NCBI RefSeq assembly: GCF_900104155.1
Contig: NZ_FMYB01000018.1
Coordinates: 26,781 to 90,780, forward strand
DNA from: Butyrivibrio sp. INlla16
GTDB taxonomy: Bacteria > Bacillota > Clostridia > Lachnospirales > Lachnospiraceae
Length of the DNA: 64,000 nt
Direction: 5' to 3'
In this document: one piece after another, positions 46,679-56,157 of the stretch
Layout: every line of letters begins with the position of its first letter
Position numbering within the stretch: the stretch's first letter is position 1
Notes under the pieces: generated by a model
What the model saw: the letters and a program-made list of their open reading frames with translations, nothing else
Told to the model about the DNA's origin: nothing
Databases searched by the model: none
Translations under genes and position numbers: made by a program

Positions 46679-48172
46679 CTATTGCAAATTAATCTTTATC
46701 CTACCTTCCACTACTGCATCCTGATGCTGGCCGTTTTGTAGCATTTCCTCGAGTACCTCGGCACAGGAGGTTGCGACTGCGCGGTAGGAGTGATTTTTCT
46801 TTAAGTCCTCAGGTTTAAGATCAAAAGAATCCACAAGATTTTTGAAATGATATTCCTGGAGTCCTACAGAGAAAACTCTATTCTCATCAATAGGCTCTCC
46901 TTCATAATCAAACTTCAAAAATGAGTGTGTCTTTTGATCATATTCAACCTCAAGTCCTTTTGACAACTGATAAAACTCGGTGTGCTCTCCAGCAAGAGTT
47001 TCGTCACGCAGCATCCTCATTATTCCATGCTTTAGCTGAGCACCTGTCCAATAGGTAACAATGGCTGCATCATCATAAGGGAAAGCTCCGTCAAAATCTC
47101 CTTTTGTCACAACAGAACCCAGTTCCTTTTTTCTCACAGATCCGGAAGCCATAAGAAAAATATCAACTCCAAGGGCGTCCTTTAGCATATCCGCGAAAAG
47201 GTTTCCCAGCTCTGTCTCTTCTATCTTGGACGGATGGGTTAACTTCCTAACAAATTTGGTAAGTATTCTTCCGTATTTTTCATCAGTTGAAGTCTTGTAG
47301 TTAAGGATCATGTCCTCAATTGCAGTATCTCTCGGGCAGGTCTTATTGTTGATTGGAACAGGCTTCCAGGTGTAGCTGTCTATTTTGTTTTTATCTGTAT
47401 CTATCACCATATCAAAGCGGCCTATCTCATCTGTTCCTGTCCCTGCCTGCACAATCGGTATTCCATTTACTATACAGGGCTCTTCCATAAATGTATGTGA
47501 ATGTCCTCCGATTATCACATCTACACCCCAGGCAGGATCAAGGAGCTCCGCGAGCTTTTGATCTTCCTCAAATCCGATATGCGTCAGTAAAACCGTCAGG
47601 TCTACATCGATTGCATTATAGGTGTTACATATCCTTCCGATTTCAGCCGCTGCATCCTCAAGTGTTATGAAGGTTCCTATAAGCTTATCCATCTTGCACT
47701 GCTGAAGGGCAATCTCCGTTATTATTCCTATGAAAAGAATCTTCATTCCGCCAACTTCAATAACCTTACATGGATCGAATAATCTCGTGTGGTTTGTCTT
47801 GATATAAAGATTCGCATTTATTATAGGAAATTCCGCACATTTCTCCAAAAACAAAAGATGTGCAACACCATAGTCCACCTCATGGTTGCCCACTGTCACT
47901 ATGTCCGGAGAGAGCATGTTCATAATTTGAATTGTCGAAATCCTGTGAAACTCAGAATCAATAATAGAGCCTCTGAACATATCTCCTGCAATTGCATAGA
48001 GAACATTTTCTTCCTCATGTCTGACCTTACTGACATAACCTGAAAGAAGTGACACGCCTCCAACCAGCTTATCGTCAGCCTTCTCGGCAAGGAAATCGCC
48101 GTGCATATCATTCGAGTGAAGAAGTGTTAGTTTTTTCAAGTTCTTTTTTGGCTTTTTTTCGTTATGCTTCAT
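46679..48172 (-). CDS. 5'-nucleotidase/metallophosphatase-like protein, copy 2
   Basis: The upstream paralogue of the gene at 45068, same length and layout, beginning MKHNEKKPKKNLKKLTLL then HSNDMHGDF. Metal motifs GDMFRG, VGNHEVDYG, THIGFEED and GGHSHTF are intact. In the C-terminal domain LMASGSVRKKELG and FPYDDAAIVTYWTG replace the copy 1 sequences. It differs most in the N-terminal eleven residues and at the C-terminus. No signal peptide. The pair is a tandem duplication that has diverged, so the copies may differ in substrate (nucleotides, NAD-like or sugar phosphates). GGGGGAT lies before ATG. Confidence 0.9.
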   Translation of the reverse strand: MKHNEKKPKKNLKKLTLLHSNDMHGDFLAEKADDKLVGGVSLLSGYVSKVRHEEENVLYAIAGDMFRGSIIDSEFHRISTIQIMNMLSPDIVTVGNHEVDYGVAHLLFLEKCAEFPIINANLYIKTNHTRLFDPCKVIEVGGMKILFIGIITEIALQQCKMDKLIGTFITLEDAAAEIGRICNTYNAIDVDLTVLLTHIGFEEDQKLAELLDPAWGVDVIIGGHSHTFMEEPCIVNGIPIVQAGTGTDEIGRFDMVIDTDKNKIDSYTWKPVPINNKTCPRDTAIEDMILNYKTSTDEKYGRILTKFVRKLTHPSKIEETELGNLFADMLKDALGVDIFLMASGSVRKKELGSVVTKGDFDGAFPYDDAAIVTYWTGAQLKHGIMRMLRDETLAGEHTEFYQLSKGLEVEYDQKTHSFLKFDYEGEPIDENRVFSVGLQEYHFKNLVDSFDLKPEDLKKNHSYRAVATSCAEVLEEMLQNGQHQDAVVEGRIKINLQ

Positions 48173-48195
48173 ATTATCCCCCTACATTAAAACGC

Positions 48196-49263
48196 TCACT
48201 TGATGTGATATCCCATATTGAAAAGGCTGTCGAATTCATCCATGACATGATAGCCGCCCTGAAGACTGACAATCTGCCCGCTGTCATACACCCTGGTTCC
48301 GTCCGTAAGTTCATATTCCAGTGAGTAATTAAAACCATCGATTTCAACATCGCCAGTTTTATTGTCTTTAGAAGAATAAAGCTGATACTTGTCTATCATG
48401 TTAAAAAACTTTTGCCTCTGTGACTCGCTTAACTTCGTGTATGTGTTATTATTTGTCGAATACCAGTACTCACCGTCACGAAGTTGCACCTCTACACGAA
48501 GCCTGGTAATATCCATACTGGAACCGAATTCAAAAACAAACCTTTCCAATGATCCGCCATCAGTTCCATCAATTTGTGAATCAAAAGTCGCTATAGACTT
48601 ATTTTCATTATCAAACTGTTCCACTTTTAGATGTACATTACTTCCCAATGAAGTATAATCCGTATCTTCAAAAATCTTCATATCCACATCTTCGTTAACA
48701 ACAATCTCATATAAGAAGCTATATTCTTCGTTATTCAGCAAATCCCGGGCAAAATCATCACTAACCACAGTTCCGAGCGGAAGCATATTCCAGATTTCAA
48801 GATTACCGTATTTATCAGGATCATCAGCACAATAAGGTTCTTCCTTGTATCCGTAGATATAGCCATCCGTATTAGCACTATCTAGTCCAAAAAGATCTCT
48901 TGCAGCTTTCATACCATAGGAGCTTATCTTGTTCCATTCAGAAGTAACGTAGATATCCTTTGTCAGAACATTGATCATGATTTCTTCTTTACCGCCGTCA
49001 AGATATTCCCCCATCACCCAATCTGTCACAAGATGATCCGGCCCCACCTGAGTTCCACTAATACCATAAAAAGTATTCCCCTTGATTATTGCATCAGGAT
49101 AAACCTTCTTTACTGCTTCCTCAGCAATAGGAATAGCCTCTTTTACATGCTTCTTAGCCTGTTTCGATTCGTCTTTGGGAGATGGACATCCCATAAGACA
49201 AACACTCAGAAAAGAAATCAATATAATATAATTACTTTTGAAAAATTTTCTCCGAATGTTCAT
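48196..49263 (-). CDS. Lipoprotein of unknown function (cluster member 4)
   Basis: The signal peptide MNIRRKFFKSNYIILISFL ends with lipobox LMGC. The outward part has AEEAVKKVYPDAIIKGNTFYG near the N-terminus and a beta-rich C-terminus (GDVEIDGFNYSLEYELTDGT). I recognise no family. The start at 49263 lies inside the end of the upstream lipoprotein gene (32-base overlap), so translation is probably coupled. It is the last of four consecutive lipoprotein genes. Confidence 0.75.
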   Translation of the reverse strand: MNIRRKFFKSNYIILISFLSVCLMGCPSPKDESKQAKKHVKEAIPIAEEAVKKVYPDAIIKGNTFYGISGTQVGPDHLVTDWVMGEYLDGGKEEIMINVLTKDIYVTSEWNKISSYGMKAARDLFGLDSANTDGYIYGYKEEPYCADDPDKYGNLEIWNMLPLGTVVSDDFARDLLNNEEYSFLYEIVVNEDVDMKIFEDTDYTSLGSNVHLKVEQFDNENKSIATFDSQIDGTDGGSLERFVFEFGSSMDITRLRVEVQLRDGEYWYSTNNNTYTKLSESQRQKFFNMIDKYQLYSSKDNKTGDVEIDGFNYSLEYELTDGTRVYDSGQIVSLQGGYHVMDEFDSLFNMGYHIK

Positions 49264-50458
49264 AGTACATTCCGTCCCATGCATATTCATATTTTGACAT
49301 CTCAACGATCTGTCCGCTCTCATCTGTTACAACCTGCACAAGCGCAGGATCAAAATATCCGCCGTGTGCCATATTCTCCATTCCGCTGTATTCATAGTTC
49401 ACAGCAGAATATGCATACTCATCATCAGGAAGGTAATACCCCAGCGCGTCTTCTGAGCTGCTTCCAAGGGCAGCCTTGGTCTCCTGAACTTCAACGCGCT
49501 GTAAAGTACAACTGTTACCAAACTCCAGCCATTTGATCGCATAAAAAGAAGTATCTTTAAGGCGTACCTGTTCTTCATTCCCTACGGTAGATGGTGTAGT
49601 ACCTTCAGTATCATACTCACCGTCATATGTATCCGAATCAGGTCTCTTGAAAAACCATATGCCACTCATACTCCTCTCATATTGAAGTCCGTCTGTTGCA
49701 AATCCTGTTCTTTCATCTCCCAATTCCCTCAGCATCAGATAATCCATCCCGAGATTATTGGCAATCAGAATCTGAAATGACTGTCCCGGTCTTACTTCAT
49801 CCCATGTGTATTCACCGGATGAAAATTTTGCAGACATGGTAAGCCTGTCGTAGGTACCTGTTTTTACAGTATCATCAAAGACATCCGTAAGCTCGATATT
49901 GAAGGTCTTCTTATCACCATTTGCCCTGACAAAACGCACCGTCTTATATTGCGGAAGCGGAAAATACAGAATATCCCTGCGGATTCCCGGTTCCTGCATC
50001 AGTTCCCCATCATCCATGATTTCCCATGCGCCATACAGATATTCAAGCATTGCCTTATCCCCGGGCCCATATGCGGTTCTTCTAAATTCCATGCGCTTAT
50101 AGCCGCCATCACCGTCAAGTTCCGGCTGGGTATAAGCTTCGATCCTGTCTTCATCAGGGTGATAATTTATCTCGTAGAGGAAAAACAGTTCACTCGTGAC
50201 AGAAAGCGAAACATAGTTTTCTTTTGCCTCCGGCTCAAAAGAAGCAGAACTATCAATATCTGCCTCCTTATATGTCATGCCATCGTTTTTTATAGTAAGA
50301 ATCGCATTACTGTCATCCTGCGAATACCAGGTTCCTTCGAATTTATTATCCTGACTACTATCTTCACTTTTCGTTATCTGTCCGCCACTACCCCTACATG
50401 CCGTGAAAGAAACCAAAGCCAATCCTGACATTGCAATGATTAAAAGCATCTTATTCAT
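49232..50458 (-). CDS. Lipoprotein of unknown function (cluster member 3)
   Basis: From MNKMLL (50458) the signal peptide core LLIIAMSGLALVSF ends in lipobox FTAC. A lipocalin-like or extracellular beta domain may follow: FEGTWYSQDDSNAILTIKND starts like small bacterial domains that begin with a GTW motif, and AYGPGDKAMLEYLYGAWEI repeats the idea. About 409 aa. The start overlaps the end of the upstream gene by eight bases. No catalytic motif is seen. Confidence 0.75.
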   Translation of the reverse strand: MNKMLLIIAMSGLALVSFTACRGSGGQITKSEDSSQDNKFEGTWYSQDDSNAILTIKNDGMTYKEADIDSSASFEPEAKENYVSLSVTSELFFLYEINYHPDEDRIEAYTQPELDGDGGYKRMEFRRTAYGPGDKAMLEYLYGAWEIMDDGELMQEPGIRRDILYFPLPQYKTVRFVRANGDKKTFNIELTDVFDDTVKTGTYDRLTMSAKFSSGEYTWDEVRPGQSFQILIANNLGMDYLMLRELGDERTGFATDGLQYERSMSGIWFFKRPDSDTYDGEYDTEGTTPSTVGNEEQVRLKDTSFYAIKWLEFGNSCTLQRVEVQETKAALGSSSEDALGYYLPDDEYAYSAVNYEYSGMENMAHGGYFDPALVQVVTDESGQIVEMSKYEYAWDGMYYEHSEKIFQK

Positions 50459-51800
50459 ATCCGCAGACCTCCACATGGCGATATATCGTTTCCGGAATAT
50501 AGCCTTCCTCATCGTATTCCATGTCATCAGTCTTAGTAATAATCTCTGTGATCAGTTTACCGTCACAGACAGATAATAATTTTTCCTGAACCTTTTTAAA
50601 ATCATCCACGATAAAATCGATCCATTCGATGTCCACTCCGCATTCTTTCAAAGTATCCGCAAATCCGGGATCTTCCATATCGGAGCCGGCGTATTCGTCG
50701 CAGCCAAGCTCTTCAAAGCCATCGCCATCATACGTAAGAGCCTTGAAAACCAGATTCACCCCATCCGCTCTCGTATAATATGATTCCATGGTAGTAATGG
50801 CTATGACAGGCTTTTCGTTATATTCATACATAAACACGAACGTATTACCATCATCGGACTCCAGGATGTTTTCCCCATATTCATAAAAGGCCGTATCCTC
50901 AACCTCTCCGTTTTCATCGTTATACTCGTATGTGGAAACCCACAGGTTCTCGTACATATCATCGCCCGAGAGCTGGCAGATAATCATCTCATCCATTCCA
51001 TCACCGTCTATATCTGCAAAACAGTGATTAACGATTCCAAACAGCTGAGGTGGATATTCCGTATAATATATACCCTCATCATCACGCACTGTAATGAAGC
51101 TCTCTTTCATACTGCTTATCTGCGTGAACTGACTCTGCACAAACTCTTCAAATGCATCATGCGCTGCGGCGTTAAAATCTTTAATCTCTTTTTCTTTCTT
51201 TTTTTCAGGGCTCCCCTTTTCAGCCAGAGCTTCACATAATTCTTCAAACTCTTTCCGAGCGCTTTGGGATTTAAACGAATACTCCTGATACTTATCCTCA
51301 TCTCCGGACCAGTAAAGGTATGTCCACGGACCAGTGCTGCCAGCCTCCGGATTATCGCCCCTCTCTTTTACCTGACCACCATTAATTGCCCCGACAAAAT
51401 CCGACCACTCATCGTCCGAAAGTTCAAATTCTGCCTCTGCTATCGTATCCTCTTCAGTAGTCGGGCCATAGTCATCCTTTCGCTCCCTCTCTTCAAAGAA
51501 GAACATATTCTTTCCGTCTTCAACATAGAAGAGATACCTTAAATAATATGCGTCGTAATTGATGTTCTCTACTGTATAGTAAAATTTTCCTATCTGATCT
51601 TCTGAAATATCCTCGCCAACAATCATGCTGTCTTTTTTAAGCAGTTTGTCAGAACCAGCAACGCTGCTTTTTTCAGCCTTGTCCTCAGAACCCGTTACAC
51701 TTCTTTTTTCAACTGTCCCGGATATATTTGGAGTCCTACTGCATCCTGTCAATACGCATAACATCAATAAACATGACAAACAACGATAACGCTTCTTCAT
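50451..51800 (-). CDS. Lipoprotein with DxDGDG loop (cluster member 2)
   Basis: The signal peptide MKKRYRCLSCLLMLCVL ends in lipobox LTGC. A Ser/Lys-rich linker covers residues 22-60. Later ADIDGDGMDEMIICQLSGDD gives a calcium-loop-like element similar to the lipoprotein at 18412, followed by beta strands (NPENLWVSTYEYN-type, EYNEKPVIAITTMES). 449 aa. It starts 33 bases after the upstream frameshifted gene. Function unknown. Confidence 0.77.
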   Translation of the reverse strand: MKKRYRCLSCLLMLCVLTGCSRTPNISGTVEKRSVTGSEDKAEKSSVAGSDKLLKKDSMIVGEDISEDQIGKFYYTVENINYDAYYLRYLFYVEDGKNMFFFEERERKDDYGPTTEEDTIAEAEFELSDDEWSDFVGAINGGQVKERGDNPEAGSTGPWTYLYWSGDEDKYQEYSFKSQSARKEFEELCEALAEKGSPEKKKEKEIKDFNAAAHDAFEEFVQSQFTQISSMKESFITVRDDEGIYYTEYPPQLFGIVNHCFADIDGDGMDEMIICQLSGDDMYENLWVSTYEYNDENGEVEDTAFYEYGENILESDDGNTFVFMYEYNEKPVIAITTMESYYTRADGVNLVFKALTYDGDGFEELGCDEYAGSDMEDPGFADTLKECGVDIEWIDFIVDDFKKVQEKLLSVCDGKLITEIITKTDDMEYDEEGYIPETIYRHVEVCGYE

Positions 51801-51832
51801 GACTATCCACCCCCATATTGTGTTAAACTAAG

Positions 51833-52992
51833 TCACCATTCAGTAGCCCATTCTTCATCAGACACCCTGTGAAAAGAGCCTTTCCATGAGGAAGGTCCGG
51901 GATCATCTATGCTTTCCATTTTCTCCTGAACCTCAAGAATAAGCTTTTGTTCGCCGTCATACTCAGAGAGTCTTCCTGTACAGGTAAGCCCAAGAACTTC
52001 ATTGTATCCGACAATCAGGCACTCATCGCCTATCTTTGATGTTGAAAGAATAAACGGAAAACCGCTGTACTCCTCATTATCTATAAAGCTCAGTTCCTGT
52101 TCGTCCGTAATTCCAACCCACATATTACGACTGTGAGTGGGCTCATAGCCATCCTCAATGATCAAATCATCCATGCGCCAGTTGCCGACGAAAGGCTCAT
52201 ACCCCTTTGTATCAAAGGTAATACTGCTTTCAAAATCGCCGCCGGAAATCACCTCGACATCCGAATTCTCCTTCATCGGAACTTTCATTAAATACATGTT
52301 TTCAAATTTAAAAGCCTGGGAAAGTTTTTGATCGTTATCTGAATCCCTTTGGACTTCTGCCACCAGAATATACGCGTCATCACCAAGGACTTCTCCAGTC
52401 TGCATTACAAGGTGATCTTTATCCATATTGGGAATGAAGTTCTTTACTATAGTCCTCTCCTGTCCTTTATCATCGGACCACAATAAATTCCCGTATACAA
52501 AGCGGCTCAGCATATGGCTGCCCAAATAAGAGTGGGACAGATATAGCTCATTGCTGCCAAAAAAAACAGTTTTCCGGAGCAGGATTCATCTGATATTTCA
52601 CTTATTTCACCTGAGGATTCATCATATGCGCATATCCCGGAACCAAGATAAAGGAATTGTCCACCCTGGCTTGATTCGCCCACTGCTGCCCTGCTGTAGT
52701 CATGGAAATAGACCTTGTCTCCAACCTTCACAAAATAGCTGCCATTTCCATAGACCAAATTTTCTTCTGTGGGTTCTTCATCGAGATTTTTTTCTGTCTC
52801 AGGCATCTTCGAAGGCGCAGAATCCTCCTCTTTCACAGTTGTTCGCACATCGGATTCCTGCTCAGCGTCAGACTGAGCAGGAATCCGTGTGTCAACCTGA
52901 GTAGTATCAGATTTTCTTGCGGATGAGCATCCGTTCATTGATAACACAGTTGTTACAACTATAAGGGACAAAACAATACCGGGATTTTTCAT
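51833..52992 (-). pseudogene. Lipoprotein gene split by a one-base frameshift (cluster member 1)
   Basis: The first frame (52992 down to 52507) encodes a signal peptide with lipobox MNGC, an acidic linker and a domain start (VYGNGSYFVKVGDKVYFHDY, DUF5050-like strands), then runs out at IWAAIC. The second frame (52525 to 51833) continues the domain. Adding one T to the eight-T tract (plus-strand A-run 52559-52566) joins them as KLFF-FGSNELYLSHS without a gap, giving one protein of about 386 aa. So this is one gene with a homopolymer indel: a sequencing error, a recent mutation, or slippage at the T8 tract. Confidence 0.82.
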
Positions 52993-53193
52993 GTTCTCTC
53001 CTTATCAATATTCCAACCATACCATTACTATTTTGTCATATATCTTTTCAAAATGAAATTGTAATAAAAACACCAATTTTACTCCCCAAATTTATAGTGA
53101 ATTAATAATATGATTATTTTCTATTTATAAGTGCCTCACACAAAGATGATAAAATATTATCAGTATATCAATAACCCTTAGGAGGCTTTTTTA

Positions 53194-53333
53194 ATGAAGA
53201 AAAAGTATATGTGGATATTTTATTTATAGCGATTCTTGTTCTATCCGGCTGCGGAGAGCATTTATAAGAGCCCTGCGCATGAGTACACCAGATTCCTGCT
53301 TGCAGCCATACCTACAATAGAATATGCAGAATA
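53194..53333 (+). pseudogene. Remnant of a small lipoprotein gene
   Basis: AGGAGG precedes ATG at 53194. The frame MKKKYMWIFYL stops at once, but one added T gives MKKKYMWIFYFIAILVLSGC, a complete lipoprotein signal peptide with lipobox LSGC. The frame breaks again soon after; a third frame continues to TAA near 53333. At least two indels are needed, so this looks like true decay. The rest of the 360-base gap (52993-53352) shows only AT-rich promoter-like DNA. Confidence 0.6.
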
Positions 53334-53352
53334 ACCGTTTATATCATTTTTG

Positions 53353-53976
53353 TTATGCTATCTGCATTTCTTCGAGTTTTTCAATAATAGCTGCGGATAA
53401 TTTTTCATGCCCCTTCTCATCCATGTGCTCGTCATCTACAGCGCTGGGCGTTGCAAAATCGGAAGCTGCAAGGAATTGGTTGCCGCGCCTTTTTGCAATT
53501 TTCTCATACTCCTGTCTAAGGTTTTTGCTGACAGCAACGGAGGCCTTATCAAATTCAGGATCCTTCCCGGGAAGGTAAACCTCCTCACCGAGCTTTATCG
53601 GAGAGACTACCAGTATTTTCTCAGGTGCTATATATTTTTCAAGCTCATCAAGGCAAAGTTCAAGCCCCTTTCCTATAATATGTGAATTTGCATGAAAAAT
53701 TGTTTTGCAATCATTTGTGCCCAGCATGATGATCGCAGCATCCAACGGGTAATTACTCTCTATACTGAGAGGAAGAATCTCAGCACCTTTTCTGAAAGGG
53801 CGAAGCTGATCGTCAAAAACGGTTGTCCTTCCGCAAAGACCATCCTCAATAATTCTTCCGTCATCTAGTTTGTCCTGAACTATACTTGTCCACCTTTTCC
53901 CCCAGGGATATCTCTCCTTTGTTCCCGGAATAAGTCCCCATGTATTTGAATCTCCAAAAGCAAGAATGTTTGCCAT
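53353..53976 (-). CDS. SGNH/GDSL hydrolase, arylesterase-like
   Basis: A cytoplasmic esterase of the SGNH fold, 207 aa. Block I is ILAFGDSNTWGLIPGT (Ser nucleophile, GDSN form), block II the Gly in DGLCGRTTVFDD, block III the Asn in MLGTNDCKTIFH, and block V DDEHMDEKGHEKLS with catalytic Asp and His. This GDSNTWG form is typical of arylesterase/acyl-CoA thioesterase-like members. No signal peptide. It is upstream of nothing obvious on its strand and separated from the nitrogenase-like operon by a terminator. Confidence 0.9.
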   Translation of the reverse strand: MANILAFGDSNTWGLIPGTKERYPWGKRWTSIVQDKLDDGRIIEDGLCGRTTVFDDQLRPFRKGAEILPLSIESNYPLDAAIIMLGTNDCKTIFHANSHIIGKGLELCLDELEKYIAPEKILVVSPIKLGEEVYLPGKDPEFDKASVAVSKNLRQEYEKIAKRRGNQFLAASDFATPSAVDDEHMDEKGHEKLSAAIIEKLEEMQIA

Positions 53977-54125
53977 AATTCACACCTCATAATTTTAAAA
54001 AATGCCGAGTACTGACTAATTACATTTCATAAATTTATTATGATTGTCCCGGGTCTTGATGTAAAATATCCAAAACTTTTAGTTGGATATAAAAATATCC
54101 TATACCCTAATCTACCCTTCAAAAG

Positions 54126-54167
54126 AAAAACTGCAGCGATCGTGTCGTTACAATCTGCTACAGTTTT
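54126..54167 (-). terminator. Terminator after the last gene of the nitrogenase-like operon
   Basis: On the minus strand ACTGTAGC and GCTGCAGT pair with one wobble and are followed by TTTTTC. Confidence 0.6.
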
Positions 54168-54169
54168 CA

Positions 54170-54556
54170 TCACTTATAATATTCAGCTATACGTTTTATT
54201 ATCGGTTCTAATTCACCCTCTATATCGAAAATAGAAATTCCCCGAACAGTAAATTGTTTACTCATCTTAGGCCCGATATGGGTGCATATGATGCATCGGC
54301 AATCCTCCAATAGCTTCACCTTTTCTTCAGAACCTTTGCCGCATCTGTTCCCCTGATTCCCGCAAAATTCGCTATATACTGTGGGATCCTTAAGTTCATT
54401 TAGTGTATCATCCTCCTTAGGTTTCCACTCTCTGATTTCGCTAAACTTTATTCTTGCATTATCATCTACGTCATATATGTAGAACTGATCTGCCATCCCG
54501 AATTCCAGGTCGGAATAAATGCCGTCGGATGATGCTACTGCAATTTTGTATGCCAT
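54170..54556 (-). CDS. NifX-like (dinitrogenase FeMo-cofactor biosynthesis domain) protein, second copy
   Basis: A small protein of about 128 aa with the NifX/NafY/NifB-C-terminal fold that carries FeS-cluster cofactors: MAYKIAVASSDGIYSDLEFG at the start and CRCIICTHIGPKMSKQFTVRG near the end. Compared with the NifX-like protein at 61561 it has extra cysteines (EFCGNQGNRCGKGSEE and CRCIIC). The start MAYKIAV (54556) is preferred because the longer frame begins inside repeat copy D, whose GATGAGGGG edge provides the ribosome binding site. It lies about 100 bases beyond the ABC ATPase stop and is probably the last gene of the operon. Confidence 0.82.
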   Translation of the reverse strand: MAYKIAVASSDGIYSDLEFGMADQFYIYDVDDNARIKFSEIREWKPKEDDTLNELKDPTVYSEFCGNQGNRCGKGSEEKVKLLEDCRCIICTHIGPKMSKQFTVRGISIFDIEGELEPIIKRIAEYYK

Positions 54557-54565
54557 GATTAGTCC

Positions 54566-54609
54566 CCTCATCCGCCCCTTCGGGGCACCTTCTCCCAGAG
54601 GGAGAAGGC
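54566..54609 (-). repeat. Dispersed double-hairpin repeat, copy D
   Basis: CCTCATCC, GCCCC-TTC-GGGGC, then CCTTCTCCC-AGA-GGGAGAAGG. It lies between the ABC ATPase and the second NifX-like gene and supplies GAGGGG seven bases before the latter's ATG. Confidence 0.85.
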
Positions 54610-54662
54610 AGAATTATATTATCAGCCACCTTCATCTATTACTCATAATCTTTATCATATTT

Positions 54663-55415
54663 TTATATCACATAGTCGGACTCAGGGAGGATTCGTTTCA
54701 GGAACTGCCTGGTTCTCTCCTCCTTTGGCTTGTAGAAGATATCCTTGGGTGAACCCTGTTCAACAACTACTCCGTCGGACATGAAAATGACTTTGTTTGC
54801 CACGTCCTCTGCAAAGCTCATCTCATGTGTCACTACTATCATGGTAGTTCCTTCCTTTGCGAGCTTTTTAATTATAGAGAGCACCTCTCCCACGAGCTCG
54901 GGATCAAGGGCTGAAGTCGGCTCATCGAACAGAATAACCTTGGGATTAACTGCAACGGCCCTAGCTATACCTACACGCTGCTGCATTCCTCCTGAGAGCT
55001 GTGCCGGATAAAGATCAAGCTTATCCTCAAGTCCGACCTTCTTAAGTGCACTTATGGCAATGTCCACAGCCTCCTTCTTCGGAACCTTTCTGGCAACTAT
55101 AAGACCTTCCGTTACATTCTGCAAAACCGTCTTATTATTAAAAAGACAATAGTTCTGGAAAACGAAAGCTGTATTTTTTCTCACATAGGATATATCTTTT
55201 CTGGATGAGTGATGCATATCCATAGTCTTGTTATCAAGCGTAAGCTTTCCCTTGTCCGCCTTCTCCAGGAAATTTATACTTCGCAGCAAGGTGGTTTTTC
55301 CCGAACCGCTGGGACCAAGAATTACTATGACATCCCCTTTATTTACTTCAATATCGACGCCCTTCAGAATTTGATTTTTCCCAAAGGCTTTGTGTACATT
55401 CTCAAGTTTAAGCAT
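54663..55415 (-). CDS. Polar amino acid-type ABC transporter ATPase
   Basis: The energy subunit of an importer whose other genes are in the same operon. Walker [19 protein letters not shown], signature [14 protein letters not shown], Walker [20 protein letters not shown] and switch [13 protein letters not shown] are typical of the glutamine/cystine/histidine (GlnQ-like) group. 250 aa. It starts 37 bases after the second permease. Its place inside a nitrogenase-like operon suggests that the transported compound is the substrate, or a source of the substrate, of the reductase. Confidence 0.92.
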   Translation of the reverse strand: MLKLENVHKAFGKNQILKGVDIEVNKGDVIVILGPSGSGKTTLLRSINFLEKADKGKLTLDNKTMDMHHSSRKDISYVRKNTAFVFQNYCLFNNKTVLQNVTEGLIVARKVPKKEAVDIAISALKKVGLEDKLDLYPAQLSGGMQQRVGIARAVAVNPKVILFDEPTSALDPELVGEVLSIIKKLAKEGTTMIVVTHEMSFAEDVANKVIFMSDGVVVEQGSPKDIFYKPKEERTRQFLKRILPESDYVI

Positions 55416-55452
55416 TTATTCCACCTCTTAAAAGTTTATTATTGATCCGGTT

Positions 55453-56154
55453 CTACAGCGGATGGTATAGCCTGATTCTCTTCTCGATAACCTTAAAGAT
55501 CACCTCGATTCCCAGATTGATAGCAACATATAAAACAGCAATGATCAGATAAGCCTCAACATAGCAGGTAAACTTCGCTCCTTCCGTTTTCGCAATTCCC
55601 ATAATTTCAAAAACCGAAACCGCGAATGCCAGAGAACTAAGTTTTACAAGTCCGGTGATATTGGTGCACAGAACAGGAAGAGAATTAACAATTGCCTGTG
55701 GAAGAATGATTCTTCTGTAGCCCTGAAGCACGCTAAGGCCTATAGCCTTTGCTGCTTCGAGCTGTCCCTTATCAATTGCCCCAAGCGCTCCGCGAAACAT
55801 CTCGCTCATAACGGGAATCATTCCGAAGGAAAAAATGAAATATGCATAGGTCATCCCCTTGATTGAGTAGACATCAAAACCAATTCCTTTTTCCTTAAAA
55901 TACGGTGCCAGCACCGTCGGCAGAGCTGTATAGATCAGGTAAATCTGCACCATAACCGGCGTGCCTCTTGCAAAGGAAACATATACTCCCAGAATTTTCG
56001 ATATGATTCCGTTGCTGTTAGTTCTGATGACAGCAAACAAAAATCCAAAGAGGAGTGATATCAGAAGTACGACTCCGACTATTTTAAATGTAACAGGAAC
56101 GCCCTTTAGCACCAGAAAAAAAGTATTGTAAATAAATTCGGTATTAAGTGACAT
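55453..56154 (-). CDS. Amino acid-type ABC transporter permease, second
   Basis: 233 aa with about five helices. The EAA coupling loop is EAAKAIGLSVLQGYRRIILPQA and the N-terminal GVPVTFKIVGVVLLISLLFG is typical of HisM/GlnP family proteins. It begins three bases after the first permease stop and so is tightly coupled to it. The two permeases are related but distinct, so the channel is likely a heterodimer. Confidence 0.9.
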   Translation of the reverse strand: MSLNTEFIYNTFFLVLKGVPVTFKIVGVVLLISLLFGFLFAVIRTNSNGIISKILGVYVSFARGTPVMVQIYLIYTALPTVLAPYFKEKGIGFDVYSIKGMTYAYFIFSFGMIPVMSEMFRGALGAIDKGQLEAAKAIGLSVLQGYRRIILPQAIVNSLPVLCTNITGLVKLSSLAFAVSVFEIMGIAKTEGAKFTCYVEAYLIIAVLYVAINLGIEVIFKVIEKRIRLYHPL

Positions 56155-56157
56155 GTA

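Noticed and set aside
54557..54571. An upstream start for the second NifX-like gene
   Set aside because: It lies inside repeat copy D. The ATG at 54556 has the only fitting ribosome binding site.
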